From the NCBI RefSeq assembly GCF_002787055.1, contig NZ_CP024808.1, forward strand, positions 186,001-250,000: a DNA stretch of 64,000 nt, in the 5' to 3' direction. The notes beneath the pieces were generated by a model, which ran no database searches, was not told the origin of the DNA, and saw only the letters and a program-made list of their open reading frames with translations. The position numbers were made by a program, and so were the translations under genes. The DNA comes from Candidatus Nitrosotenuis aquarius (GTDB lineage: Archaea > Thermoproteota > Nitrososphaeria > Nitrososphaerales > Nitrosopumilaceae). This document shows positions 8,809 through 17,451 of this stretch, in pieces (within the stretch, counting starts at the first letter, position 1; each line of letters starts with the position of its first letter).

Positions 8809-8827
8809 TTCGTAGGCGTATGTGTCT

Positions 8828-8980
8828 TGATTCGAAAATGTAAGGGAACTCGGTGTCCAATTGCACAATTGAGCTAGCCATCAAGTGCTACTTGATTTTG
8901 CTCTCTTGCGCCGGTACAATGGTGCCGATTCGAATTCTAGCCAGGTGAATTGGACACTGCGATCTTTCCTATTTTTTTGC
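8828..8980 (+). ncRNA. candidate structured non-coding RNA
   Basis: The 372-base gap 8692-9063 has no credible gene but holds a folded element. Outer stem: GTGTCCAATT (8853-8862) with AATTGGACAC (8948-8957), perfect, extended by CAC/GTG after one bulged base. Inner stem: GCTAG (8873-8877) with CTAGC (8937-8941). Two hairpins inside: ATCAAG-TGCTA-CTTGAT (8880-8896) and CGGTAC-AATG-GTGCCG (8912-8927, one G:U). A TATA-like box lies upstream and a T-run downstream. A T-loop-like TTCGAAT is present, but no tRNA cloverleaf can be drawn. Ends are estimates. Confidence 0.55.
8972..8978 (+). terminator. T-run terminator of RNA candidate
   Basis: Seven T residues 14 bases after the outer stem, within the pyrimidine-rich stretch CTTTCCTATTTTTTT. 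Archaeal RNA polymerase stops at such T tracts. Confidence 0.45.
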
Positions 8981-9063
8981 TTGACAAAATTTTGTACAGT
9001 TTGTCAATGTTCAATCAAAGCCGAGACTTAAATCGCATGTAGATTCTGCCTTGATTGCAGCTA

Positions 9064-10032
9064 ATGATAAAAATGACAAAGACAGGAATTGTTTGCAAAA
9101 TAGATGGCAAGACCATAAACTTGGATCCAAAGACTGCCGCGCAAAACTGTGTGAATTTTGTGTCTCATGCCCACTCGGACCATCTGCCTAGCGGCAATAG
9201 TGGACTGGTCCTGGCAACTCGGGAAACAAGGGAGATTGCAAGCCTTAGGGGGCGAACACTGGCAAATCATGTTGAACACCTAGATGACTTTAGGCTATAT
9301 GACTCTGGCCACATTTTGGGCGCAAGAGGGGCGCTGTTCCATGACATTTTCTATACTGGTGATATCTGCACTAGGGATAGGGGCTTTCTCAAGGGTGCTA
9401 CAATACCAAAATGCCACACACTTATCATGGAATGCACCTTTGGCAAACCAGAATTTGTCTTTCCAAAAATAGACGAGACAGTAAAAAAAGTAAACGAGCT
9501 GATATCGGAATTGTACCACAAGGGCAAACCCGTGATATTGATGGGTTATCAGCTTGGCAAGGCCCAGACAATATCAAATCTCTTTGGACACTGGGAGCCG
9601 TTGTACTATCATGATTCTGTAAAAGAGATGAATCTGCTTCACAATCGCTTGGGTGTTCCACTCAAAGAAGCAATGGGCCACACCGAAGCCGAGTCAAAGG
9701 GATTGCTTAACAAAAAGCCATGGGTAATGGTGTGCCCACTCATGTCTGAGAACAATCCGTTTCTCAAGCAAATGAAGACAAAATACGGCGCAGTCACAGT
9801 CGGGTTTTCGGGTTGGGCAAAGTCAAACGTGTCATTTGGCAGAAAATCAGACTATTCCATCCCATTATCTGATCACTGCGATTACTCTGAATTGCTAGAT
9901 TTGGTCAAAAAGACAGGCGCCCAGAAAATCTATACAATTCATGGCTTTGTTGACGAGTTTGCATCCGATCTAGTCAGGCTTGGATATGACGCCCAACCTC
10001 TACATGAAATCTCTCTTGACGAGTTTTTCTGA
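9064..10032 (+). CDS. metallo-beta-lactamase-fold RNA/DNA-processing exonuclease family
   Basis: 322 residues from ATG 9064 (TTG 9055 and ATG 9073 are alternatives). The metal-binding motif SHAHSDHLPSGN sits near residue 30; later landmarks are YDSGHILGARGALF, YTGDICTRDRG, MECTFGKPEF, GYQLGKAQ and SDHCDYSELLD. These match the predicted exonucleases of the beta-lactamase fold related to mRNA 3'-end processing factors (Ysh1/beta-CASP relatives). Substrate, RNA or DNA, cannot be told from the sequence. Confidence 0.85.
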   Translation: MIKMTKTGIVCKIDGKTINLDPKTAAQNCVNFVSHAHSDHLPSGNSGLVLATRETREIASLRGRTLANHVEHLDDFRLYDSGHILGARGALFHDIFYTGDICTRDRGFLKGATIPKCHTLIMECTFGKPEFVFPKIDETVKKVNELISELYHKGKPVILMGYQLGKAQTISNLFGHWEPLYYHDSVKEMNLLHNRLGVPLKEAMGHTEAESKGLLNKKPWVMVCPLMSENNPFLKQMKTKYGAVTVGFSGWAKSNVSFGRKSDYSIPLSDHCDYSELLDLVKKTGAQKIYTIHGFVDEFASDLVRLGYDAQPLHEISLDEFF

Positions 10033-10119
10033 GGCTGGAATATTTCCGTAGTATCACATCATAAAACAACACCGTGCATCCTTCACCATCTTTAACTAAA
10101 ATCATATCTTGGGTGTGTC

Positions 10120-10425
10120 ATGTCAAAAACTATCCAAGAAGTTGCGCAAAAAGAGCTCTGGGTTCTAGTAAGCCAGCTCAAAGAAAATGCAAGCAACTCT
10201 GAGCTTGAAAGAATCGCACCACAAGTTCTATCCATAATTGATCAGTGGAGCGACTCTGGCAAGTTCATCTGGTCTGGGCCGTTTGGGGACAACACTGGGG
10301 GAATGGCAGTCTTTGAGGCAACACAAGAACAAGCAAATCAGTTTGCCAAAAACTATGGCGACATTGTTTCCGGCGTTCTGAACTATTACATCTACAAGTG
10401 GGATGTCCTCTGGGGCTCCAAATGA
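10120..10425 (+). CDS. hypothetical protein, possible YciI-like alpha/beta barrel
   Basis: 101 residues. The second half, with SGKFIWSGPFGDNTGGMAVF and then FAKNYGDIVSGVLNYYIYKW, has the strand-helix-strand rhythm and Gly-rich turn of dimeric ferredoxin-like (YCII/muconolactone isomerase-like) proteins. No catalytic residue can be named. It precedes the hemerythrin gene by 56 bases and may share its transcript. Confidence 0.6.
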   Translation: MSKTIQEVAQKELWVLVSQLKENASNSELERIAPQVLSIIDQWSDSGKFIWSGPFGDNTGGMAVFEATQEQANQFAKNYGDIVSGVLNYYIYKWDVLWGSK

Positions 10426-10481
10426 CCATTTTTTTCTTGCACCGGACTAGCTTTAAATGAGAATGGTTTTGCGAAAATTTT

Positions 10482-11036
10482 ATGGCAACTGAGTCGCTGC
10501 GCAAGGACCACGACCTAATAGAAAAACTAGTCAAGGCAATGGAAGTCACACTAGAATTGCTCAAGTCCGGCAAAAAAATCCCAGAATCGATTCTGATGCC
10601 GACAATAGATTTTACAAAAAATTTTACGGATGTGTGCCATCATGGAAAGGAAGAGGAATCACTCTTTCCGGCACTGGGGCAGGCAGGCATGCCAACAAAC
10701 ATGGGCCCAATTGCCGTAATGCTAATGGAACACGAAATTACGCGCAAAATAGCAACCCACATGGAGGGCTCTGCCAAAGAATACCTTGCTTCTGGGGCTG
10801 CAGATGCACTAATCGCTGATATCTCGCAATACATAGAACACATGGGCCAGCACCTCTGGAAGGAAAACAACCGACTGTTCATGATGGCAGAAATGCGCCT
10901 CTCTGGAGTATCTGATAAGGTCAATGCCGAGCTTGGTGCCGTTGAGAAAAAAAAGCTCGACCTGCTTGGCAAGTCAAGGCAAGACTATGAAAATCTGGTG
11001 CAGGGAATCCAGTCGGAAATATCTAAAATAAATTAA
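10482..11036 (+). CDS. hemerythrin HHE-domain protein
   Basis: 184 residues. Metal-ligand positions of the HHE family are visible: RKDHDLIEKL at the start, CHHGKEEESLFPAL, MEHEITRKIATHMEG, and HLWKENNRLFMMAE. The four-helix bundle binds a non-haem di-iron centre and in the family senses or stores oxygen or detoxifies NO. The last helix (about 150-184) is an added amphipathic tail. The plastocyanin gene follows on the other strand. Confidence 0.88.
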   Translation: MATESLRKDHDLIEKLVKAMEVTLELLKSGKKIPESILMPTIDFTKNFTDVCHHGKEEESLFPALGQAGMPTNMGPIAVMLMEHEITRKIATHMEGSAKEYLASGAADALIADISQYIEHMGQHLWKENNRLFMMAEMRLSGVSDKVNAELGAVEKKKLDLLGKSRQDYENLVQGIQSEISKIN

Positions 11037-11054
11037 AAGAAAAATAATGTGGAT

Positions 11055-11666
11055 TTATTCCACTATAACTTTGCCTGTCATCCACGGATGGACGATGCAA
11101 AAGTAGTCGTAATCGCCTTCTTCCTCAAAGGTGTGCTCAAATGTTGCACCTGACATGACAATACTGCTGTCAAAGACACCGTCTGGTCCATCTGTTGGTG
11201 TGCCACTAGTTACGGTGTGTGCTGCAGTGTCGTCGTTTGTCCATGTGACTGTTGCGCCAACGCTTACTGTTATCTCTGGTTCGATGTAGCATGCATTGTC
11301 TGCTTCACATCCTGGAGTCGATGATCCTTCTGGGATTGATACGTCTGCACTCATTACCATCTCAGAGTGTTCTTCTTCCATCACTGGTTCTTCCTCTGTT
11401 GGTACTTCCTCAGGTGTTTCCTCTACGGGAGCCTCTTCCTCAGGAATTTCTTCCTCAGGTACTTCTACTGGAGTCTCCTCAACGATCATTTCTTCAGGAG
11501 CTTCCTCAGCTGGTGCCGGAATGTCTACTGGCATTGGAGCTGATGGTGCTGGAATTGGAGCCACTGGTGCACTTTTGCCCGTTGCCGAAAATGACATGGC
11601 AAAGGCAATCAGAGCTACAGTAAATCCAATTGAAATGGCGATGCCGAATTTATCTGCGGCTGTCAT
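11055..11666 (-). CDS. membrane-anchored plastocyanin-like blue copper protein with Pro/Glu linker
   Basis: 203 residues: N-terminal membrane helix (8-28), a linker of about 80 residues rich in Pro, Glu and Val (repeats such as VEETPEEVPTEEEP), and a C-terminal cupredoxin. Type 1 copper ligands are the His in AAHTVTSG and the Cys, His and Met of YFCIVHPWMTGKV. Such anchored plastocyanins are abundant in ammonia-oxidising archaea, where they are thought to carry electrons outside the membrane. The acidic spacer probably projects the domain through the surface layer. Confidence 0.88.
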   Translation of the reverse strand: MTAADKFGIAISIGFTVALIAFAMSFSATGKSAPVAPIPAPSAPMPVDIPAPAEEAPEEMIVEETPVEVPEEEIPEEEAPVEETPEEVPTEEEPVMEEEHSEMVMSADVSIPEGSSTPGCEADNACYIEPEITVSVGATVTWTNDDTAAHTVTSGTPTDGPDGVFDSSIVMSGATFEHTFEEEGDYDYFCIVHPWMTGKVIVE

Positions 11667-11696
11667 GGCTCAACTAATTATGAACTCTAAATAAAG

Positions 11697-12236
11697 CTAC
11701 GACTTTACCAGAACTTGGTTTACTTGGGCATTGAATCTCTTTAGGCTGATTAGAATTTGCTCAAAATACCTGTACGGATCTTGGGTTTTTTGCACAAATT
11801 CATGCATTGTTTTGCCCTCGCGAACAGTGTATCTGAATACCAGTGAACACCCCGTCTTGCAGATGATGTTTCCGTGCATTGCCTGATTGCGAAGCGCCTG
11901 CAGTCTCCAAAGGCTGCTTTTGGTGGCATCGACCCTGGGCTTGGTCTTGGGGGTGGTAAAGTAGCTGGCAATTGCCTCTTTGGACTTTTTTTGTGAGCCT
12001 GAGTTTGCAAGGTTTTTTCGCAAGCCATGTATGTAAAAGACATTTTGTTTATCAAAAATCTCGAATCTGTCGTTAATCTGGCGCTTAATTATCTCAATTA
12101 CACCAGATGCAAAAAACAAAAAGGCCTCAGAGTTTTCTTCTAGTTTTTCTAATTCTCTTGGTGTTTTTGGGATTTGGCTTGGAATTTTCGCTAGAAACTT
12201 TTCTGCCGTTTCTAGCTTGAATTGCATACTGTCCAT
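11697..12236 (-). CDS. hypothetical protein, 179 aa
   Basis: Soluble and mostly helical. Visible landmarks are SEAFLFFASGVIEIIKRQI, FYIHGLRKNLANSG and WRLQALRNQAMHGNI; the last resembles the RN-x-x-x-H core of HEPN-like RNase folds, but the match is weak. It follows the 12254 gene on the same strand by 17 bases, so the pair may form an operon. I do not recognise the family. Confidence 0.6.
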   Translation of the reverse strand: MDSMQFKLETAEKFLAKIPSQIPKTPRELEKLEENSEAFLFFASGVIEIIKRQINDRFEIFDKQNVFYIHGLRKNLANSGSQKKSKEAIASYFTTPKTKPRVDATKSSLWRLQALRNQAMHGNIICKTGCSLVFRYTVREGKTMHEFVQKTQDPYRYFEQILISLKRFNAQVNQVLVKS

Positions 12237-12253
12237 GAAATAATGTGGTATGA

Positions 12254-12523
12254 CTAAAACGTAAATGCTTCTTTTAGCATTGCGTGTATGTCTTCTTTTA
12301 GATGATCGGAATTCATTGATATCTTGAGGTTCTCAAGTAATGTCTCTATTATGGTGCACTGGTTTTTGGAAAACTGATAGTAGCATTCCAGAACATCTTC
12401 GTACGACTTTGCGCGCTTGTACATTTGCCAGAAATTATCCGACATTATCTGGTAATTATACAGAAAAATCCTGATCGGCTCTTGTACTCCAGCAGAGGAA
12501 TTATACCTCAGCATGTTTACCAA
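12254..12523 (-). CDS. hypothetical helical protein, 89 aa
   Basis: Start is uncertain: TTG at 12523 or ATG at 12514. The frame remains open for about 29 further codons upstream and reads like coding sequence (EANLDARLEELL), but no ATG or GTG is found there, so either a rare start codon is used or the gene begins at the TTG. The protein is helical with IRIFLYNYQIMSDNFWQMYK and a Cys. No family recognised. Confidence 0.55.
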   Translation of the reverse strand: MVNMLRYNSSAGVQEPIRIFLYNYQIMSDNFWQMYKRAKSYEDVLECYYQFSKNQCTIIETLLENLKISMNSDHLKEDIHAMLKEAFTF

Positions 12524-12645
12524 AAGCTCTTCTAGTCTTGCATCTAGGTTTGCCTCAAAAATTGACTTGTAAATGCTGGTTGCAGCCGTCTATAACATCA
12601 CTGTATGATCCAAGATAAGTCTGTCTTGTGGTATAGTGAACGTTT

Positions 12646-12673
12646 GTTTAGCGTGCAAAAAACAACACTAAAC
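12646..12673 (-). terminator. terminator-like hairpin downstream of the Lrp-type RAM gene
   Basis: Read on the minus strand, GTTTAG and CTAAAC enclose a loop containing TTTTTT, about 28-55 bases beyond the stop of the gene at 12701. Six base pairs only. Confidence 0.3.
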
Positions 12674-12700
12674 GAATTTTCGTACAAAAAGTTTGGAGAG

Positions 12701-12943
12701 TTATTGCTGGCCTTCTATTCCCATCAATGTCAACGTGGAGCGGATTCTGTCTATTTTGCGGATCTTCCAAGTTATTGTCTCGCGGAGTTGTTCTGTAGTG
12801 GGTGTCTCTATTTTTGCCAAAATATCATATGCACCAAAGACTCCCTTGACCTCTCTTACCCCTTCCAGGGGCTTTATCTGATCAATTACTCTTTGCTCAG
12901 AGCCCAAGTCGCAGTTGATCAGAACATAGGCAGTCGCACTCAT
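12701..12943 (-). CDS. stand-alone Lrp/AsnC ligand-binding (RAM) domain protein
   Basis: 80 residues, starting MSATAYVLINCDLGSEQ and continuing with VREVKGVFGAYDILAKIETP and RKIDRIRSTLTLMGI. This is the ferredoxin-like effector domain of Lrp/AsnC regulators without the DNA-binding helix-turn-helix. Such stand-alone RAM proteins bind amino acids and can form mixed oligomers with full-length regulators. The gene is isolated, just downstream of uvrC on the same strand. Identity is clear; effector is not. Confidence 0.88.
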   Translation of the reverse strand: MSATAYVLINCDLGSEQRVIDQIKPLEGVREVKGVFGAYDILAKIETPTTEQLRETITWKIRKIDRIRSTLTLMGIEGQQ

Positions 12944-13051
12944 CTTATCCCTCTGGATTTCATGCTAGCATTATGCAATTTGTCGTATATATTGTAAATT
13001 ATGGAAAATCTACGAATTTGTTTAATTTTTTTGTTCCACTATGAACAGATT

Positions 13052-14641
13052 TTAAGAAAATTTGGATTTTGGCATACGCAGAGATCTGTTGTATGCCACG
13101 CCAAACCTGTGGGCCTCATCTCGCGCATGTTGCAGGATTTTCAGTGACTGGTTTTGCCTTGGTAGAATGATTGGCTCTTTTTGGCTGGGCAGGTACACCT
13201 CTTCGTTTTCTTTGGCAAGCGATGCGCAAGGAATTCTAATTGCCATGCTTTCCAGCGCAGACATTGCGGCGCCAAGCTGGCCTCGCCCCCCGTCAATTAA
13301 TATGAGATCTGGCATTTGCACGTTTTCATTGTCCAGCCTAAAATACCGGCGCTTGACTATCTCATTTATCATTGCAAAGTCGTCTTGACCTTTTACCGTC
13401 TTTATCTTGAATTTTCGGTATCCTGACTTGTCTGGCCTGCCGTTGACAAATCGCGACATAGAGCCAACTGCATATGACGTGCCGTGATTTGAAATATCAA
13501 AGCATTCTATTATTTTGGGTATGGCAGGCAGTGCGAGTCTTTCTTTTAGCTCGACTAGGCCTGGCTCTGAGCCACTTGACTGCACCAGGGCAATATTTCT
13601 CATTATTAAATCCAGCATTTCCCGTCGCTTGCCTGACTTTGGCGATATTATCTTGACTGGAAATCCTGCTGTCTTGGCAAACATTTGCTCTAGTAATGCA
13701 TGGTCTTCTGGGATCTGGTTTGTTATGATAACTGGCGGAATCTGGTTTGTCGTGTAATACTGGTATAGGAAGTTGGCAAACGTGTTATCGCCAATCAAAT
13801 CAAAGGAATATTTGTTGCTGTCGCGAATCACTCCGTTTATTTTCTTAAAAGTCATAATGTGGGCAGTCTGATCAGATGATACAATTCCAAAATATTCCTC
13901 ATCAGAACCTGTCGCATTTTCCATCTTTTGCCTGGTTTTGAGGCTGCCTAGTCTTTGGAGGGTGTCTTTGATTTCTTGGGCGCGCTCAAACTCGAGGTTT
14001 TTTGAGGCAAGTACCATCTCATGTTCTAGGCTTTTTGTAAATGCGCTCAGGTCTCTGCCCCGAAGTATTGCCTCTAGGTCTGCAACATGTTTTTTGTAGT
14101 CTGCTTGGGCCTGGACAAACTCGCACGGTGCCTCGCAATTTCCAAGATGGTATTCTAGACACGCCTTTTTTGGCAGTCTCTTGCAGATTCTGATCTTGAA
14201 TGTTTTTCGCAGCGAGCCGATGCTGAGAAGCTTGGAGCTGCCAGAGGTAAATGGCCCAAACACCTTGCCGTCTCCTAGGAATTTTCCACTGCGGGTTCTT
14301 CTTGCAACCAGTAATCTTGGGTATTGCTCGTCTGTTATTCTCAGATACGTGTATCTCTGCTGGTCTTTGAGCTCGATATTGAACATGGGCCTGTATTGCT
14401 TTATCATGTTTGATTCAAGCAAGAACGCCTCTGATTCGTTGTCTGTTAGGACAAATTCTATTTCTGAAATTTTTTCAACCAGCTTATGTGTCTTGTAGTT
14501 TTGGTTTTTTAGAAAATACGACCTGACTCTATTTTTGAGGTTTTTTGCTTTTCCAATATAGATTATTTTGGAATCGGCGTCCTTCATCAGATAAATTCCT
14601 GGGTGTGATGGAATGGTGATTTTTTTAATGTCTAGGGTCAA
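13052..14641 (-). CDS. uvrC: excinuclease ABC subunit C, lacking the C-terminal HhH domain
   Basis: 529 residues. GIY-YIG nuclease (HPGIYLMKDADSKIIYIGKA, residues 14-90) for the 3' cut, Cys-rich region (CKRLPKKACLEYHLGNCEAPC), UVR segment binding UvrB, and the RNase H-like nuclease for the 5' cut with ECFDISNHG, LILIDGGRGQ and RDEAHRF. The protein ends soon after that last motif, where bacterial UvrC continues into a helix-hairpin-helix pair; the following bases show no frameshifted remnant. It overlaps uvrA by four bases (ATGA) and closes the uvrBAC operon. Confidence 0.95.
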   Translation of the reverse strand: MTLDIKKITIPSHPGIYLMKDADSKIIYIGKAKNLKNRVRSYFLKNQNYKTHKLVEKISEIEFVLTDNESEAFLLESNMIKQYRPMFNIELKDQQRYTYLRITDEQYPRLLVARRTRSGKFLGDGKVFGPFTSGSSKLLSIGSLRKTFKIRICKRLPKKACLEYHLGNCEAPCEFVQAQADYKKHVADLEAILRGRDLSAFTKSLEHEMVLASKNLEFERAQEIKDTLQRLGSLKTRQKMENATGSDEEYFGIVSSDQTAHIMTFKKINGVIRDSNKYSFDLIGDNTFANFLYQYYTTNQIPPVIITNQIPEDHALLEQMFAKTAGFPVKIISPKSGKRREMLDLIMRNIALVQSSGSEPGLVELKERLALPAIPKIIECFDISNHGTSYAVGSMSRFVNGRPDKSGYRKFKIKTVKGQDDFAMINEIVKRRYFRLDNENVQMPDLILIDGGRGQLGAAMSALESMAIRIPCASLAKENEEVYLPSQKEPIILPRQNQSLKILQHARDEAHRFGVAYNRSLRMPKSKFS

Positions 14642-17451
14642 TTTAGGATCTTTTTGAGGTATTGCCCTGTATAGCTTTTAGAATTTGCGGCAACCTGGGC
14701 CGGAGTCCCAGTCGCAATTACTCTGCCGCCCTTGTCTCCTCCCTCTGGCCCTAGGTCTATTATCCAGTCGGAATTTTTGATTACATCCATGTTGTGCTCT
14801 ATTACCACTATGGTGTTTCCAAGGTTTACCAGCCTGTTTAGAACATCGAGCAGCTTTTGCACGTCAGCAAAGTGCAGGCCGGTGGTTGGCTCGTCTAAAA
14901 TATACATCGTCTTGCCGGTGTCGCGCTTTGCCAGCTCTGATGCCAACTTGACACGCTGGGCTTCGCCGCCTGATAGTGTGGTAGATGACTGGCCCAGCTT
15001 GATGTAGCCTAGACCAACATCAAATATTGTCTGCAAAATTCGCTTTATTTTAGGAATGTTTTCAAAAAATACCAGTGCTTCCTCTACTGTCATATCAAGG
15101 ACATCAGAGATGTTTTTGCCCTTGTACAATACAGAGAGAGTCTCGGAATTGTATCGTTTGCCCTTACATTCGTCGCATCGAACGTATACGTCTGATAAAA
15201 ACTGCATCTCTATTTTTTTGACGCCGTCTCCCTCACACGCAAAGCATCTACCGTCTGCAACATTAAACGAGAATTGTCCTGGCGTGTACCCTCTCTCTTT
15301 TGATGACTCGGTATTTGCAAACAATTCCCTAATTGGAGTGAATGCGCCAATGTATGTTGCAGGGTTTGATCTTGGGGTGCGCCCAATTGGGGACTGGTCT
15401 ATTGCAATTACCTTGTCAATTAGAGTGGTTCCTTCAATGGACTTATGCTTGCCAGGCCTCTCGTTTGTCTTGTAAAAATATGACGACAGTGCCTTTAGCA
15501 GAATCTCATTTACTAGGGTTGACTTGCCAGAGCCTGAAACCCCAGTCACAGTAACTAGCAGTCCTAGTGGTATGTCTACTGTAATGTCTTTGAGGTTGTT
15601 TTCTGCAGCGCCCGTGATGGTTATTGTTCCAATTTGGTTTCTCTTCTTGTCTGCTAGTCTGATGAGGTTTTTGTCCTTGAGATAGTCTCCAGTGACTGAC
15701 TTGTGGTTGTTCATTATCTGCGGAACAGTTCCCTCAAAGACCACCTCACCGCCGTGAATTCCTGCGCCTGGGCCCAAATCCACTATCCAGTCTGCGTTTT
15801 TGATTACCTCCTCGTCGTGCTCTACTACTATTACTGTATTGTCCAAGTCCCTAAGCTTGACTAGTGTTTTGATTAATCTGGCATTGTCGCGCTGATGCAG
15901 GCCTATTGTTGGCTCGTCCAGCACATACAGTACGCCTGTGAGATTAGAGCCAATCTGGGTTGCAAGCCTGATTCTCTGCGATTCCCCGCCTGATAGGGTC
16001 GAGCTTTGCCTGTTTAGTGTCAGATAGTTGAGGCCTACGTTTCGCAGAAATTCCAGTCTTTCTGTTATTTCCTTGAGAACGTCTTTTGCAATATATTTTT
16101 CAGTGTCCGTTAATTTGATTTCTTTGAAAAACTCGTAGCAGTCGTCTATGGACAGATCACATACTTCAAAAATTCCCTTGTCGTTTATCTTGACTGCAAG
16201 TGCTTCTGGCTTTAGCTTTTTGCCATCACATACATTACACGGGATGTCTCGCATGAACTGCTTTAGCCAGTCTCGCTTTGACTCGGAATCAGTCCCCATG
16301 AAGACTCGCTGCAAATTATTCAGTACGCCTTCAAATGAATTAGTATAGGCCCAGTGTGAATCCGTTGTCTGTGATTCATAATGGAAGTTTATTCTCTGGT
16401 CAGTCCCATGTAAAATAACCCGGAGATGTTCCGGCTTTAGCTTGTTAATTGGAGTCATCAGATCAAAGCCGAATTTTTTTCCAACTGCACGCAATTCCTG
16501 CTTTCTGAATGCGGAAAATCTCCCACTCCATGGAATGATTGCACCATCCAGAATCGATTTTGTCTTGTCTGGAATCACCAAATCTTCATCAAACTCCATT
16601 TTGACTCCAAGGCCATGGCACGCCTTGCAGGAGCCAAACGGCGAGTTGAATGAAAACGTCCTAGGCTCTATTTCGCCAACTGTTAATCCGCAATATGGAC
16701 ATGCATTATTCTGGGAAAACATCTTTTCGTCCTTGTCAGCTGATACCAAGACTGAGCCCTTGGCAGCCTTTAGCGCAGTCTGGATTGCCTCAAAGAGCCT
16801 GCTTTTTTCTGCCTTTGATGCCCTGAGTCTGTCTACTACAATTTCGATATTGTGCCATTTCTGCCTGTCAAGTGGTGGGATTTCATCCTCCAATAGAATT
16901 ACTTGGCCGTCCACTCTGGCTCGGGAATAGCCGTCCTTTTTCATCTGCTCGAACAGTTTTTCGTACGTTCCTTTTTTTCTCTGGATTAGCGGAGCCAAAA
17001 TCAGTACCTGCTTTTCATCAAAATCCTTGAAGATGGATTCGCAAATTGACTCTACTGACTGGTTTGAGATTTTCCTGCCGCATTTGACACAATGCGGAAT
17101 TCCGATTCTTGCGTATAGCAACCTCAGGTAATCATAGATTTCCGTAGTGGTGCCGACAGTAGAGCGGGGATTTTTTGATGTCGTCTTTTGTTGTATGGAT
17201 ATGGCAGGCGACAGCCCTTCTATGGAATCGACATCCGGCTTGTCCATCATTTCTAGGAATTGCCTTGCATATGCTGATAGTGATTCTACGTATCTTCTCT
17301 GTCCTTCTGCATAAATTGTGTCAAAGGCCAAAGTGGACTTGCCAGAACCAGACAGTCCAGATATCACTACTAGCTTGTTTTTTGGTATGTCCAAGTTTAG
17401 GTTCTTGAGGTTGTGATGGCGCGCACCTCGAATCTTTAGCTTATCGTGCAT
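14638..17451 (-). CDS. uvrA: excinuclease ABC subunit A
   Basis: 937 residues, the normal length. This damage-recognition ATPase loads UvrB on DNA. Two ABC modules are complete: Walker A GLSGSGKSTLAFDTIYAEG and GVSGSGKSTLVNEIL; signatures LSGGESQRIRLATQIG and LSGGEAQRVKLASELA. Zinc-binding cysteines appear in CVKCGRK, CPYCG with CKACHG, CNVCDGKK, and CFACEGDG with CDECKG. It overlaps uvrC by four bases and uvrB by eleven. Bacterial-type UvrABC is known in mesophilic archaea and is thought to come from bacteria. Confidence 0.97.
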   Translation of the reverse strand: MHDKLKIRGARHHNLKNLNLDIPKNKLVVISGLSGSGKSTLAFDTIYAEGQRRYVESLSAYARQFLEMMDKPDVDSIEGLSPAISIQQKTTSKNPRSTVGTTTEIYDYLRLLYARIGIPHCVKCGRKISNQSVESICESIFKDFDEKQVLILAPLIQRKKGTYEKLFEQMKKDGYSRARVDGQVILLEDEIPPLDRQKWHNIEIVVDRLRASKAEKSRLFEAIQTALKAAKGSVLVSADKDEKMFSQNNACPYCGLTVGEIEPRTFSFNSPFGSCKACHGLGVKMEFDEDLVIPDKTKSILDGAIIPWSGRFSAFRKQELRAVGKKFGFDLMTPINKLKPEHLRVILHGTDQRINFHYESQTTDSHWAYTNSFEGVLNNLQRVFMGTDSESKRDWLKQFMRDIPCNVCDGKKLKPEALAVKINDKGIFEVCDLSIDDCYEFFKEIKLTDTEKYIAKDVLKEITERLEFLRNVGLNYLTLNRQSSTLSGGESQRIRLATQIGSNLTGVLYVLDEPTIGLHQRDNARLIKTLVKLRDLDNTVIVVEHDEEVIKNADWIVDLGPGAGIHGGEVVFEGTVPQIMNNHKSVTGDYLKDKNLIRLADKKRNQIGTITITGAAENNLKDITVDIPLGLLVTVTGVSGSGKSTLVNEILLKALSSYFYKTNERPGKHKSIEGTTLIDKVIAIDQSPIGRTPRSNPATYIGAFTPIRELFANTESSKERGYTPGQFSFNVADGRCFACEGDGVKKIEMQFLSDVYVRCDECKGKRYNSETLSVLYKGKNISDVLDMTVEEALVFFENIPKIKRILQTIFDVGLGYIKLGQSSTTLSGGEAQRVKLASELAKRDTGKTMYILDEPTTGLHFADVQKLLDVLNRLVNLGNTIVVIEHNMDVIKNSDWIIDLGPEGGDKGGRVIATGTPAQVAANSKSYTGQYLKKILN

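Noticed and set aside
8928-8940. tRNA gene suggested by TTCGAAT
   Set aside because: The neighbouring bases do not form a T-stem, and no D or anticodon arm fits; kept as part of an unknown RNA instead.
11252-11694. Plus-strand frames opposite the plastocyanin linker
   Set aside because: They mirror the Pro/Glu-rich linker and contain only Ser/Gly or Leu/Pro repeats.
12605-12997. Plus-strand 130-codon frame
   Set aside because: Antisense to the clear Lrp-type RAM gene at 12701; its own sequence shows no domain.
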